DNA from: Lishizhenia sp.
GTDB lineage: Bacteria; Bacteroidota; Bacteroidia; Flavobacteriales_D; Crocinitomicaceae
Length of the DNA: 6,906 bases
Reading direction: 5' to 3'
Assembly: GCA_007117055.1 (NCBI GenBank)
Contig: SKHH01000296.1
Location: 1-6,906, forward strand
Every line of letters starts with the position of its first letter. Position 1 is the first letter of the stretch. This document shows positions 1 through 6,102 of this stretch, one piece after another. The translations under genes were made by a program, and so were the position numbers. Below the pieces are notes generated by a model. The model worked only from the letters and a program-made list of their open reading frames with translations, did not search any database and had not been told where the DNA came from.

Positions 1-803
1 AAATCACGCATAAAAGAAGTTACACGCTCAGGAATAGATCCGAAATAATGATCGTCCATTTGTTGTCCTTTTGCTGGAGCATGTCCAAAAAGCACTCTTC
101 CGGTCATCATTAAGTCAGGTCGAGCATTAAATAAAGCCTTGTCTATTAAAAAGTATTCCTGCTCCCAACCTAGGGTAGCGGTTACTTTAGTTACGTTTTT
201 ATCAAAGTACTTACAAACATCTACTGCTGCTTTGTCTACTTCATTTAATGCTTTTAGCAAAGGCATCTTATAATCCAATGCCTCTCCTGTATAAGCTATA
301 AAAATTGTAGGAATACAAAGTGTATTAGAAATGATAAATGCAGGAGATGAAGGGTCCCAAGCAGTATATCCTCTTGCTTCAAACGTGTTACGAATTCCAC
401 CGTGTGGGAATGAAGACGCATCAGGTTCTTGCTGAACTAACAATTCTCCACTGAATTGCTCGATGGCTCTTCCTGGACCAACAGGTTTGAAAAAAGCATC
501 GTGTTTCTCTGCCGTTGCCCCAGTTAATGGTTGAAACCAGTGTGTATAATGGGTGGCTCCTTTTGTAAGTGCCCAGTCTTTCATTGCTGTAGCTACTTGA
601 TCAGCAATTCTTCTGTCGATTCTTGTGCCACTTGCTATCGCTTCTTTTATAGATTTGTACGCTTCATCTGGTAGGTATTCACGCATAACTTCCAAATGAA
701 ATACATTGTCTCCAAATAAATCGGAAACGCGAGTAATTTTTTCAACGGGCTGCGGTTTACGGTGCAACACATCTTGATAAGCTTGTTTTCTAATATAAGA
801 CAT
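1..803 (-). CDS. glnN: Type III glutamine synthetase, N-terminal part (runs off the left edge)
   Basis: ATP-dependent ligation of ammonia to glutamate, giving glutamine; a cytosolic, large oligomeric enzyme of nitrogen assimilation. From the ATG at 803 there are 267 uninterrupted codons to the window edge. GSIII hallmarks seen: RIDRRIADQVATAMKDWAL (about 61-79), GATHYTHWFQPLTGATAEKH (82-101), the SSFPHGG block (130-136), the LGWEQEYFLID block (211-221, with metal-ligand-type glutamates) and the MTGRVLFGHAPAKGQQMDDH block (233-252). These belong to the ~730-residue GSIII family rather than GlnA types I or II, so roughly 460 C-terminal residues lie outside. The start is supported by the usual short GSIII lead-in and a TAnnTTTG box just upstream. 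It lies downstream of bioF on the same strand, but the 142-bp gap and its own box suggest separate transcription. No broken frame seen. Confidence 0.95.
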   Translation of the reverse strand, partial: MSYIRKQAYQDVLHRKPQPVEKITRVSDLFGDNVFHLEVMREYLPDEAYKSIKEAIASGTRIDRRIADQVATAMKDWALTKGATHYTHWFQPLTGATAEKHDAFFKPVGPGRAIEQFSGELLVQQEPDASSFPHGGIRNTFEARGYTAWDPSSPAFIISNTLCIPTIFIAYTGEALDYKMPLLKALNEVDKAAVDVCKYFDKNVTKVTATLGWEQEYFLIDKALFNARPDLMMTGRVLFGHAPAKGQQMDDHYFGSIPERVTSFMRD

Positions 804-823
804 GATAAAATTTTTGTTTGGGG

Positions 824-831
824 CAAAATTA
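824..831 (-). promoter_or_regulatory. Putative -7 promoter box of glnN (TAATTTTG)
   Basis: Read on the minus strand the bases are TAATTTTG, matching the Bacteroidota primary-sigma -7 consensus TAnnTTTG. It would place the transcription start near 820 and give a leader of about 17 nt before the glnN ATG. No clear TTTG -33 element lies 19-20 bases upstream, so this rests on one short motif in AT-rich DNA. Confidence 0.4.
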
Positions 832-890
832 GGTTATTCTATTCAATGTTTTGACTTAAGAATGAAATTATTTTCAACAACACTATGTTT

Positions 891-957
891 TTTATAGGGG
901 TGTTTGTGGAAAAAGTTGTGTTTTCCTTAGAAACACCCTATAAATTTATGGGGTGAT
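891..957. repeat. Three-armed inverted/direct repeat in the bioF-glnN gap
   Basis: Arm A (891-905, TTTATAGGGGTGTTT), arm B (931-944, AAACACCCTATAAA) and arm C (945-957, TTTATGGGGTGAT) are versions of one sequence. A pairs with B (one bulged base) to form a long hairpin whose inside also pairs (GGAAAA at 908-913 with TTTTCC at 921-926). B also pairs with C as a nearly perfect palindrome at 934-955 that covers the bioF stop codon. The two folds exclude each other because both use arm B. Neither is followed by a proper T-run on the minus strand, so it is not a textbook terminator. It could end bioF transcripts, protect their 3' ends, or act as an operator about 90 bp upstream of glnN. The repeats are seen directly; the roles are inference. 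Confidence 0.6.
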
Positions 958-2013
958 TGTGTCTAAAAGTAGATTTATTTCTTTTTTTGTGTTAAAAGAG
1001 TGTATCGATATACGTAACCTTTCTTGATTCATAGGTACGGTTGGGTGAAAAATGGCTTTTACGCCTATTTTTTCCCGGTGAAGTCGTTTTTCTATTGTTT
1101 TAAGTTGGTTTCGGTCATGAATTATGATACTTTGAATAGGCGAAAGAGCATCTGAACTAAGTTGAAAAGAAGAGGAGAATTTTTCTTGAAAATATTGAAT
1201 GTTATCGAATAATTCCTTCCGCGCATTGGTTATGGATTGATGTGTTATGTTTTGTTGGATATGTTGTATAGAATAATCGGGTAGTGCAGTGGTATAAATG
1301 AATGGTTTGCAAAAATTAATTAAATAGTCTTTAATCATTTTTGGGGATAAAACACAAGCTCCATGGGCACCAAAAGCTTTTCCAAATGTGATTATTCTAA
1401 TCGATGAATCATTCGATGGGATTTTTAGATCAAAACATCCTGCCCGATGCGCTTCGTCTATGATCAATTGTGCATTGTATTGCTGACACAATTTTTCAAC
1501 TTCATCTAATGGGGCGAAATCACCATCCATAGAGTAAAGTGACTCAACCACCACAAAAATAGGTTGTCCTTGATACTTTTTTAAAAGTTGTTCAAGATGT
1601 TGGGGATCGTTGTGTTTAAATTTTATTTTTTGTGCATAATTTAATTTGTTACCTTCTCGTATACTTGCATGGCATAAACTATCAAATAAAACAACGTCTC
1701 CTTTTTGTGGTAGTGTGCCCAGTACACCAATATTGGCATCATAACCTGAGTTAAAAAGCAAAGCACTTTCGGTTTGAAAAAGATCAGCTAAGTATTGCTC
1801 AAGTGATAGGTTGCATTTATTTGTTCCTGCAATAAGTCTTGACGATCCGCCAAAGTGTAGTTGTTGAGTCGGAGTAAAAGGAATTCGCGCTAAGCCTAAA
1901 TAATCATTGGAAAAAAAATCAAGGAAACTATCGAAGTGTTCTAATTTCCGAAAGTTTCCTTGTTCTATTCGTTCTTCAAGCGCAGAAAATATCCTTTTAT
2001 AAATAGAAGGCAT
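946..2013 (-). CDS. bioF: 8-amino-7-oxononanoate synthase (KAPA synthase)
   Basis: PLP-dependent alpha-oxoamine synthase that condenses a pimeloyl thioester with L-alanine to give KAPA, the first dedicated ring-building step of biotin synthesis; cytosolic. The 355 residues show the family order: FFSNDYLGLA (33-42), GSSRLIAGT (56-64), the FDSLCHASIREGN segment with the cofactor-stacking His115, YSMDGD (160-165), DEAH with Asp186 and His189, and TFGKAFGAHGA with the Schiff-base Lys212, then DYLINF...FIYTTALP. It is shorter than E. coli BioF (384) because of a short N-terminus and about six fewer residues between DEAH and FGK. The sequence after DEAH is RAGC, where relatives usually have a Ser/Thr/Gly-Thr-Gly pattern, so it is somewhat divergent. 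Other alpha-oxoamine synthases (2-amino-3-ketobutyrate CoA ligase, serine palmitoyltransferase) are conceivable, but adjacency to bioB makes BioF the clear choice. It starts 5 bp after bioB and is surely co-transcribed. Confidence 0.92.
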   Translation of the reverse strand: MPSIYKRIFSALEERIEQGNFRKLEHFDSFLDFFSNDYLGLARIPFTPTQQLHFGGSSRLIAGTNKCNLSLEQYLADLFQTESALLFNSGYDANIGVLGTLPQKGDVVLFDSLCHASIREGNKLNYAQKIKFKHNDPQHLEQLLKKYQGQPIFVVVESLYSMDGDFAPLDEVEKLCQQYNAQLIIDEAHRAGCFDLKIPSNDSSIRIITFGKAFGAHGACVLSPKMIKDYLINFCKPFIYTTALPDYSIQHIQQNITHQSITNARKELFDNIQYFQEKFSSSFQLSSDALSPIQSIIIHDRNQLKTIEKRLHREKIGVKAIFHPTVPMNQERLRISIHSFNTKKEINLLLDTITP

Positions 2014-2018
2014 TTTAC

Positions 2019-3119
2019 TTAAAGTATAGTCACTTTTCTTGGAGAGAAATTAGGGTCGGCTTTTTTTCCTCTTGCTGCCGCTAGTTCTTTTTCTCTTTCC
2101 GCTGCTTTACGTTTTTTTTCTTCGTTTATTGGATCCGGATGGCTTTCTGGTTTTTCGCCTTCTTGAAATGGCTCTTTAGGAATCAACCCTAAGATGTCAA
2201 ACATTTCTTTGTCTTCGTTAAACTCAGGGTTTGGAGTGGTTAGTAGTTTGTCTCCTGCAAAAATACTGCTTGCTCCTGCCATAAAACAAAGTGCTTGTGC
2301 TTCCATAGACATTTTCGTGCGTCCTGCAGATAGTCTTACAACAGACTGAGGAAAAACAATACGCGTCGTAGCAACCATGCGGATCATCTCCCATTGCTCG
2401 ATGGGTTTCTGATCCTCCAAAGGAGTGCCTTCCACTGCAACTAAGGCATTGATTGGAATAGATTCTGGTGGGTTTTCCATTTGCATGTAACTCATCAACA
2501 TCCCGATTCGGTCTTCTACTGCTTCTCCCATTCCTATGATTCCACCTGAACAAACAGAGATCCCTGCTTTTCTCGCGTTATCAATGGTTTCTAAACGATT
2601 GTCGTACTCTCTAGTGGAAATAATATCTTTGTAAAATTCTCTCGATGAATCTAAATTGTGATTATAAGCAAAAAGTCCTGCGTTTTTCAAACGTTTTGCT
2701 TGGTCTTCGCTCAACATTCCTAAAGTACAGCATACTTCCATGTCTAAGTCATTTACAGCTTGAACCATTTCAACAACTTGGTCAAAATCCTTGTTGTCTC
2801 GAACTTCACGCCAAGCCGCTCCCATACACAAACGAGAGGAACCATTGGCTTTTGCATTTTTAGCTTGTTCAATAACACTGTCAACTGTCATTAGTTTGTG
2901 CGCTTCTACATCGGTGTGGTAACGCGCTGCTTGTGGACAGTAACCGCAATCCTCAGGGCATCCTCCTGTTTTGATGCTTAATAATGATGACATTTGCACC
3001 TCTCTGGGATTATGGTATTGACGGTGAACGGTCGCCGCTTCAAAAACAAGTTCTAGTAGCGGTTTATTGTATAATTCAAGTAAGGCTTCTTTTGTATTGT
3101 ATGTTGTATTTACTTTCAT
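2019..3119 (-). CDS. bioB: Biotin synthase (radical SAM)
   Basis: Inserts sulfur into dethiobiotin to make biotin, using a radical-SAM [4Fe-4S] cluster and a sacrificial [2Fe-2S] cluster. The first cluster motif is GGCPEDCGYC, with Cys54, Cys58 and Cys61. Second-cluster ligands are all present: Cys98 (SSRLCMGAAWR), Cys130 (MEVCCTLG), Cys190 (ISVCSGGIIGMGE) and Arg262 (VRLSAGR). Other family blocks are YNHNLDSS (152-159) and the FAGDKLLTTPNP stretch (287-298). The catalytic domain ends near residue 315; beyond it is a charged, Lys/Glu/Ala-rich tail (about 317-366) that makes the protein about 20 residues longer than E. coli BioB (346). The start precedes the usual helix lead-in and no Shine-Dalgarno is visible. 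It is the first gene of a bioB-bioF transcript, with a putative promoter box and an inverted repeat in the upstream gap. Confidence 0.97.
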   Translation of the reverse strand: MKVNTTYNTKEALLELYNKPLLELVFEAATVHRQYHNPREVQMSSLLSIKTGGCPEDCGYCPQAARYHTDVEAHKLMTVDSVIEQAKNAKANGSSRLCMGAAWREVRDNKDFDQVVEMVQAVNDLDMEVCCTLGMLSEDQAKRLKNAGLFAYNHNLDSSREFYKDIISTREYDNRLETIDNARKAGISVCSGGIIGMGEAVEDRIGMLMSYMQMENPPESIPINALVAVEGTPLEDQKPIEQWEMIRMVATTRIVFPQSVVRLSAGRTKMSMEAQALCFMAGASSIFAGDKLLTTPNPEFNEDKEMFDILGLIPKEPFQEGEKPESHPDPINEEKKRKAAEREKELAAARGKKADPNFSPRKVTIL

Positions 3120-3149
3120 AATCTATAAAATTAAAGTAAGTTCAATTAC

Positions 3150-3174
3150 TATTTTTGTCTAAACTACAAAAATA
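3150..3174. promoter_or_regulatory. 9-bp perfect inverted repeat upstream of bioB, containing outward/inward TAnnTTTG boxes
   Basis: TATTTTTGT (3150-3158) and ACAAAAATA (3166-3174) are exact reverse complements separated by 7 bases. Each arm contains TATTTTTG, a TAnnTTTG -7 box, one on each strand. The minus-strand copy (3167-3174) is suitably placed to start the bioB transcript near 3163, giving a leader of about 44 nt. The plus-strand copy could serve folD with a leader of about 130 nt, though folD has a closer box. A dyad overlapping a biotin-gene promoter could also be an operator. No -33 element at the usual 19-base distance is evident for either copy. Repeat seen; function inferred. Confidence 0.45.
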
Positions 3175-3270
3175 CATTTTTTCTTACATCAAAAACCACA
3201 AATTTCTGACTTATGTGTATTAAAAGAAGCTTCTTTTTCATTATCCAAATATTTTTTAATTTGAGTTTCG

Positions 3271-3278
3271 TATTTTTG
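3271..3278 (+). promoter_or_regulatory. Putative -7 promoter box of folD (TATTTTTG)
   Basis: TATTTTTG matches the Bacteroidota TAnnTTTG consensus and would give a start near 3282 and a very short leader of about 10 nt before the folD ATG. The surroundings are A/T-rich and no TTTG lies 19 bases upstream, so the -33 half is missing or degenerate. Confidence 0.42.
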
Positions 3279-3292
3279 CAAAAAAATAATAC

Positions 3293-4186
3293 ATGCAAAT
3301 TTTAGATGGTAAATCTACAGCTCTAGCTGTAAGAGAAGAGTTGAAAAAAGCGGTTGAAGATAGAAAGTCAAAAGGACAAAAAATCCCACACCTTGTTGCG
3401 GTTCTGGTTGGGAATGATGGTGGTTCGTTGACATATGTAGGCGCTAAAGTAAAGGCATGTAAAGAAATTGGTTTTGATAGTACCTTAATTCATTTGTCTG
3501 AAAATATTTCGGAAAAGGAATTGTTAGAACAAGTGGAGAAATTAAATAAGGATAGTGATGTAGATGGCTTCATTGTTCAATTGCCGTTGCCCAAGCATAT
3601 CGATGAAAAGAAAATAACGTTAGCCATTGACCCGAAAAAGGATGTGGATGGTTTTCACCCTAATAACTTGGGGAATATGGTGCTGAATTTACCATGTTTT
3701 CTTCCTGCAACGCCTGCTGGAATGATGGAGTTATTGCGTCGATATGAAGTAGAAACAGCTGGGAAACATTGTGTGGTAATTGGTAGAAGTCACATCGTTG
3801 GTTCCCCCATGAGTATTTTAATGGCTCGAAATACAAGCCCTGGAAATGCAACTGTAACATTGGCACACAGCAGAACAAAAAACTTAAAAGAGTTGACATT
3901 GCAAGCGGATATTATTGTATCTGCTATTGGTCAACCTAACTTTTTGACGGCTGACATGGTAAAAGAGGGTGCGGTGGTCTTAGATGTGGGAATTACAAGG
4001 GTGGAGGATAGTTCCAAAAAGTCAGGTTATAAACTTCTAGGAGATGTTGACTTTGAGCAGGTAGCACCGAAATGTTCATTTATCACACCTGTGCCAGGAG
4101 GAGTTGGCCCTATGACCATTGTATCGTTAATGATGAATACCTTGAAAGCGATGGAGCTAAGAGGTGATAATTTATCTGCTAATTAG
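3293..4186 (+). CDS. folD: Bifunctional methylenetetrahydrofolate dehydrogenase / methenyltetrahydrofolate cyclohydrolase
   Basis: Cytosolic enzyme that oxidises 5,10-methylene-THF with NADP+ and hydrolyses 5,10-methenyl-THF to 10-formyl-THF, feeding purine and formyl-methionine synthesis. The 297 residues are of normal family length. Seen in order: VGNDGGSLTYVGAKVKACKE (39-58) with the catalytic Tyr48 and Lys52 pair, QLPLPKHI (96-103), KKDVDGFHPNNLG (115-127), LPATPAGMMELL (137-148), the Rossmann nucleotide-binding loop VVIGRSHIVGSPMS (161-174), and the C-terminal ITPVPGGVGPMTI signature (264-276). All catalytic motifs look intact. The start is the ATG opening the standard MQILDGK lead-in; it has no Shine-Dalgarno, only A-rich sequence. 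It is divergent from bioB across 173 bp and its stop codon overlaps that of the opposite-strand alkD-like gene. It appears to be a single-gene transcript. Confidence 0.97.
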   Translation: MQILDGKSTALAVREELKKAVEDRKSKGQKIPHLVAVLVGNDGGSLTYVGAKVKACKEIGFDSTLIHLSENISEKELLEQVEKLNKDSDVDGFIVQLPLPKHIDEKKITLAIDPKKDVDGFHPNNLGNMVLNLPCFLPATPAGMMELLRRYEVETAGKHCVVIGRSHIVGSPMSILMARNTSPGNATVTLAHSRTKNLKELTLQADIIVSAIGQPNFLTADMVKEGAVVLDVGITRVEDSSKKSGYKLLGDVDFEQVAPKCSFITPVPGGVGPMTIVSLMMNTLKAMELRGDNLSAN

Positions 4187-4893
4187 AACTTGCCCAAAAG
4201 AATATTTTTTCGCTCTATCTCAGGGAATTTTTCTATGGTATATCGAAGCATGGTTCGAGGTATGTCGTTATAATGTTTTTTGAGAAAGATAATAATAAGT
4301 TGCGGGTCTCTTTTAGCAACTTCTCGTAACATCCATCCAGTCGCTTTGTGCATTAAATCATGCGGATGTGATAAAAATTTTTCAGCAAGCAGCAAGGTGT
4401 CTTTATAATGGTTGTTTTTTATAAAAGCATAGGTCGCTACAATCGAAATGCGTTGTTCCCACATGTTCTTTGAAGTTGATAGGCGGTATATAATCGAACG
4501 ATCTGATTTATCTAATAGATGCTCTCCTAGGAGTTTATAGGCGCTGGAGTCTACCAAATCCCAATTATTTACGTGTTGTGTGTGCTTTAAGTAGAAGTCA
4601 ATATAGGTTTCTTGCTCATTGGGTGATATAGCCTTATCAAATTTCAATATTAAAATAAATAAGGACGTTAGCCTGACTTCGTGGTAAGGACTTGCAATAG
4701 CATCTGATAATTGCACCAAAGAGTATTCTTTCTCAAGCTGTTTAGCTACTTTGCGTTGAGCGGGTACAGGAACTCCAATAAATTGATCTCCTTCTCCATA
4801 TCCGCCTTTAAAACTCTGAAAATACATCAGCGACTTTTGTTGACGCTCCAAGTTTTGATAGGGTAGTAACAGCTCGTATATTTTTTCACGCAT
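4183..4893 (-). CDS. alkD: DNA alkylation repair protein, AlkD-type DNA glycosylase (HEAT-like)
   Basis: A DNA glycosylase family that removes positively charged alkylated bases such as N3-alkyladenine and N7-alkylguanine, built from HEAT-like helical repeats without base flipping into a pocket. At 236 residues it is almost exactly the length of Bacillus cereus AlkD (237). Motifs seen: KGGYGEGDQFIGVPVPAQRK (29-48, family N-terminal signature), NNWDLVDSSA (109-118) with Trp111 and Asp115 in the spacing of the catalytic Trp/Asp pair, Arg148 in WEQRIS, Trp187 in ATGWMLREVAKR, and IPRTMLRYTIEKFP near the end. No cleavable signal or membrane segment. The whole protein is helical and charged. The gene is convergent with folD (4-bp overlap) and divergent from the lipoprotein gene, so it is probably transcribed alone. 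AlkC-type and uncharacterised HEAT-repeat relatives are the alternatives, but the intact active-site residues favour AlkD. Confidence 0.9.
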   Translation of the reverse strand: MREKIYELLLPYQNLERQQKSLMYFQSFKGGYGEGDQFIGVPVPAQRKVAKQLEKEYSLVQLSDAIASPYHEVRLTSLFILILKFDKAISPNEQETYIDFYLKHTQHVNNWDLVDSSAYKLLGEHLLDKSDRSIIYRLSTSKNMWEQRISIVATYAFIKNNHYKDTLLLAEKFLSHPHDLMHKATGWMLREVAKRDPQLIIIFLKKHYNDIPRTMLRYTIEKFPEIERKNILLGKF

Positions 4894-4897
4894 ATTG

Positions 4898-4905
4898 CAA
4901 AATTA
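4898..4905 (-). promoter_or_regulatory. Putative -7 promoter box of the alkD-like gene (TAATTTTG)
   Basis: On the minus strand the bases read TAATTTTG, the same sequence as the box before glnN. The G lies only 5 bases from the A of the start codon, so transcription would begin at or within a base or two of the ATG, implying a leaderless or near-leaderless mRNA. No -33 TTTG is seen at the normal distance, so confidence is limited. Confidence 0.38.
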
Positions 4906-4989
4906 CCGATTTACGTTGAAGTCGAATGTCTTTTCGATTCATCAATTCTGTGAATTTTCACTAAATTTCATGTTTACTGTTAAAGATAA

Positions 4990-5020
4990 TTTGTAAGTTG
5001 AAAATTATTAGTTATGTTTG
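4990..5020 (+). promoter_or_regulatory. Full Bacteroidota-type promoter (TTTG-N19-TATGTTTG) of the lipoprotein gene
   Basis: TTTG at 4990-4993, a 19-base spacer, then TATGTTTG at 5013-5020 match both halves of the Bacteroidota consensus with the expected spacing. It is the best promoter in the window. Transcription should start near 5024-5025, leaving a leader of about 18 A-rich bases before the ATG at 5043. This also argues against the in-frame upstream TTG at 4998, which would not be in the transcript. Confidence 0.65.
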
Positions 5021-5042
5021 TTTACACACTAAAAAGAAACAA

Positions 5043-5552
5043 ATGAAAAAACCAGTATTTTTAATTACGTCCTTGATAGGGGCGCTTTTCATTGGAAGCT
5101 GTACTTCTTATACGGATAAAGATTATGGTCCCGTGAGTTTTGAGACAGCTTTTGAAGATGGAGATGATATGTTGTTCGAAGGTCCAAATGAAGCTATCGT
5201 AACAATTCCTTTTACCCCAGAGGAATTTGATATTAAAAAAGAAACCGTTGGAGGGATGAAGCTTCAATCTATTACACTAAACACGAATTTCCCTGGTGGA
5301 TTTGGGGTTTTTGAAAATTTAAAAGTGGAAGTGTCTAGTGATAATACTTCGTCGTTAACAATTGGAGTAATGAATGAAGTGCCTAACGGAAACGTTATTA
5401 CGATTGAAGGTTTGGAATCAGCAAAAATTGAAAAGTTCAATACCGTCGATGAATTTTACCTACAAATCGAGGGTAACTTAAAAGAAGATTTAGATGAAGT
5501 GTTTGATGTGTTTGGAGAGTTTACTTTATCTGTTGAATCTTCGGAAGAGTAA
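5043..5552 (+). CDS. Small acidic lipoprotein of unknown function
   Basis: Not recognised as a named family. The 169-residue product opens with a lipoprotein signal peptide: MKK, a hydrophobic run (VFLITSLIGALFIG) and a lipobox ending IGSC with the lipidated Cys20. The mature part (about 150 residues) starts TSYTDKDYGP, is acidic, rich in Thr, Ser, Gly and aromatic residues in alternating patterns that suggest beta strands, and ends in a Glu-rich stretch. It has no Cys apart from the lipobox and no recognisable catalytic motif. Acidic residues at +6 and +8 hint at, but do not match well, the Bacteroidota surface-export signal, so periplasmic-side anchoring and surface exposure are both open. 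I chose the ATG at 5043 over an in-frame TTG at 4998 because the signal peptide begins there and the promoter lies between the two. It is followed 51 bp later by a second exported protein and is probably co-transcribed with it. Confidence 0.8.
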   Translation: MKKPVFLITSLIGALFIGSCTSYTDKDYGPVSFETAFEDGDDMLFEGPNEAIVTIPFTPEEFDIKKETVGGMKLQSITLNTNFPGGFGVFENLKVEVSSDNTSSLTIGVMNEVPNGNVITIEGLESAKIEKFNTVDEFYLQIEGNLKEDLDEVFDVFGEFTLSVESSEE

Positions 5553-5603
5553 ACCAACATGGCATGAAACTTGTTTAATTATTGAAAATAAAATTTTAGA
5601 ATT

Positions 5604-6083
5604 ATGAAAACGAAAAAAATTACATTCCCATTATTAGTTGTATCACTTTTATTATTTTTCTCTTTTTCGCACGATAGTGTGAAGTCCGTGCAAGATGAGG
5701 AAGGCGATAAGCTAGTTGGTGTATGGGAACCAGGACACGGAAAAGCAAAAGTAAAAATCACTAGGGTTGGTTCAAAGTATTTTGGTAAAATCGTTTGGTT
5801 ACTAGAACCTACTTTTGACGATGGAGCGAAAAAAACAGACCGTAATAATCCAGACCCCAAAATGCATGATACTCCTTTATTAGGCTACAAAATCCTTAAA
5901 GATTTTGAATATGTTGGTGATAAAACATGGGAAAACGGTACAATTTACGATCCTGAAAATGGAAGTTTGTACAGCTGTACTATTAAAATGAAGAACGATA
6001 ACACGTTGGATGTACGTGGTTATATTGGAGTTTCTATGATTGGTAGAACAGATACTTGGACGAGACTTCAAAAGAAGAAGTAA
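5604..6083 (+). CDS. Secreted DUF2147-family protein
   Basis: An exported protein of the DUF2147 family (Pfam PF09917), whose biochemical role is not established as far as I know. The 159 residues begin with a Sec-type signal (MKTKK, then hydrophobic residues 7-21, FPLLVVSLLLFFSFS), with cleavage likely around residues 22-30. The domain follows: LVGVWEPGHGKAKVKITRVG (37-56), YFGKIVWLLEP (59-69), NPDPKMHDTPLLGYKILKDF (82-101), the WENGTIYDPENGSLYSC segment (109-125), LDVRGYIG (135-142) and GRTDTWTRL (147-155). These are the characteristic family blocks: a small beta-rich, lipocalin-like fold is expected by analogy. The ORF is complete. It lies 51 bp after the lipoprotein gene without a convincing promoter of its own and is closed by a strong intrinsic terminator, so the pair looks like a two-gene operon of envelope proteins. 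Confidence 0.9.
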   Translation: MKTKKITFPLLVVSLLLFFSFSHDSVKSVQDEEGDKLVGVWEPGHGKAKVKITRVGSKYFGKIVWLLEPTFDDGAKKTDRNNPDPKMHDTPLLGYKILKDFEYVGDKTWENGTIYDPENGSLYSCTIKMKNDNTLDVRGYIGVSMIGRTDTWTRLQKKK

Positions 6084-6092
6084 CAATATTTT

Positions 6093-6100
6093 TAAATTTG
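6093..6100 (+). promoter_or_regulatory. Putative -7 promoter box ahead of the Nudix gene (TAAATTTG)
   Basis: TAAATTTG fits TAnnTTTG. Transcription would start near 6104, so the 5' leader of the Nudix mRNA would consist almost entirely of the terminator hairpin and T-run that close the DUF2147 gene. No -33 element is visible at 19 bases, where the DUF2147 coding end (AAGAAGAAG) lies. It is the only candidate promoter near this gene. Confidence 0.35.
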
Positions 6101-6102
6101 AG

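Noticed and set aside
891..944. Arm A/B hairpin as a standard bioF terminator
   Set aside because: The minus-strand sequence after the stem (AAACATAG) has no T-run, so it does not qualify as an intrinsic terminator despite the long stem.
2224..2553. Minus-strand 109-residue frame within bioB
   Set aside because: It is an alternative frame of bioB, whose own frame has every catalytic motif; the product is rich in His, Arg, Ser and Cys in an unnatural way.
2645..2863. Plus-strand 72-residue frame opposite bioB
   Set aside because: Antisense shadow of the conserved bioB coding sequence, with no homology or start signals.
3150..3174. Interpretation of the dyad as a classical BirA operator
   Set aside because: The arms (TATTTTTGT) and 7-base spacer do not fit the TTGTnAAC-type half-sites with about 15-base spacing known for BirA, so the element is only reported as an unassigned dyad.
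3660..3899. Minus-strand 79-residue frame opposite folD
   Set aside because: Antisense shadow of the folD catalytic region; the composition (Cys, Phe, Ser, Gln-rich) is typical of spurious frames.
4922..4937. Short inverted repeat TCGAA/TTCGA in the alkD-lipoprotein gap
   Set aside because: Only 5 bp per arm in AT-rich DNA; expected by chance.
4998..5042. N-terminal extension of the lipoprotein from an in-frame TTG at 4998
   Set aside because: The extra 15 residues precede a complete lipoprotein signal peptide, and the likely promoter -7 box (5013-5020) lies downstream of this TTG, so it would not be transcribed.
5579..6086. Minus-strand frames opposite the DUF2147 gene (5579-5860 and 5880-6086)
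   Set aside because: Both lie antisense to a clear family member and show no protein-like pattern.
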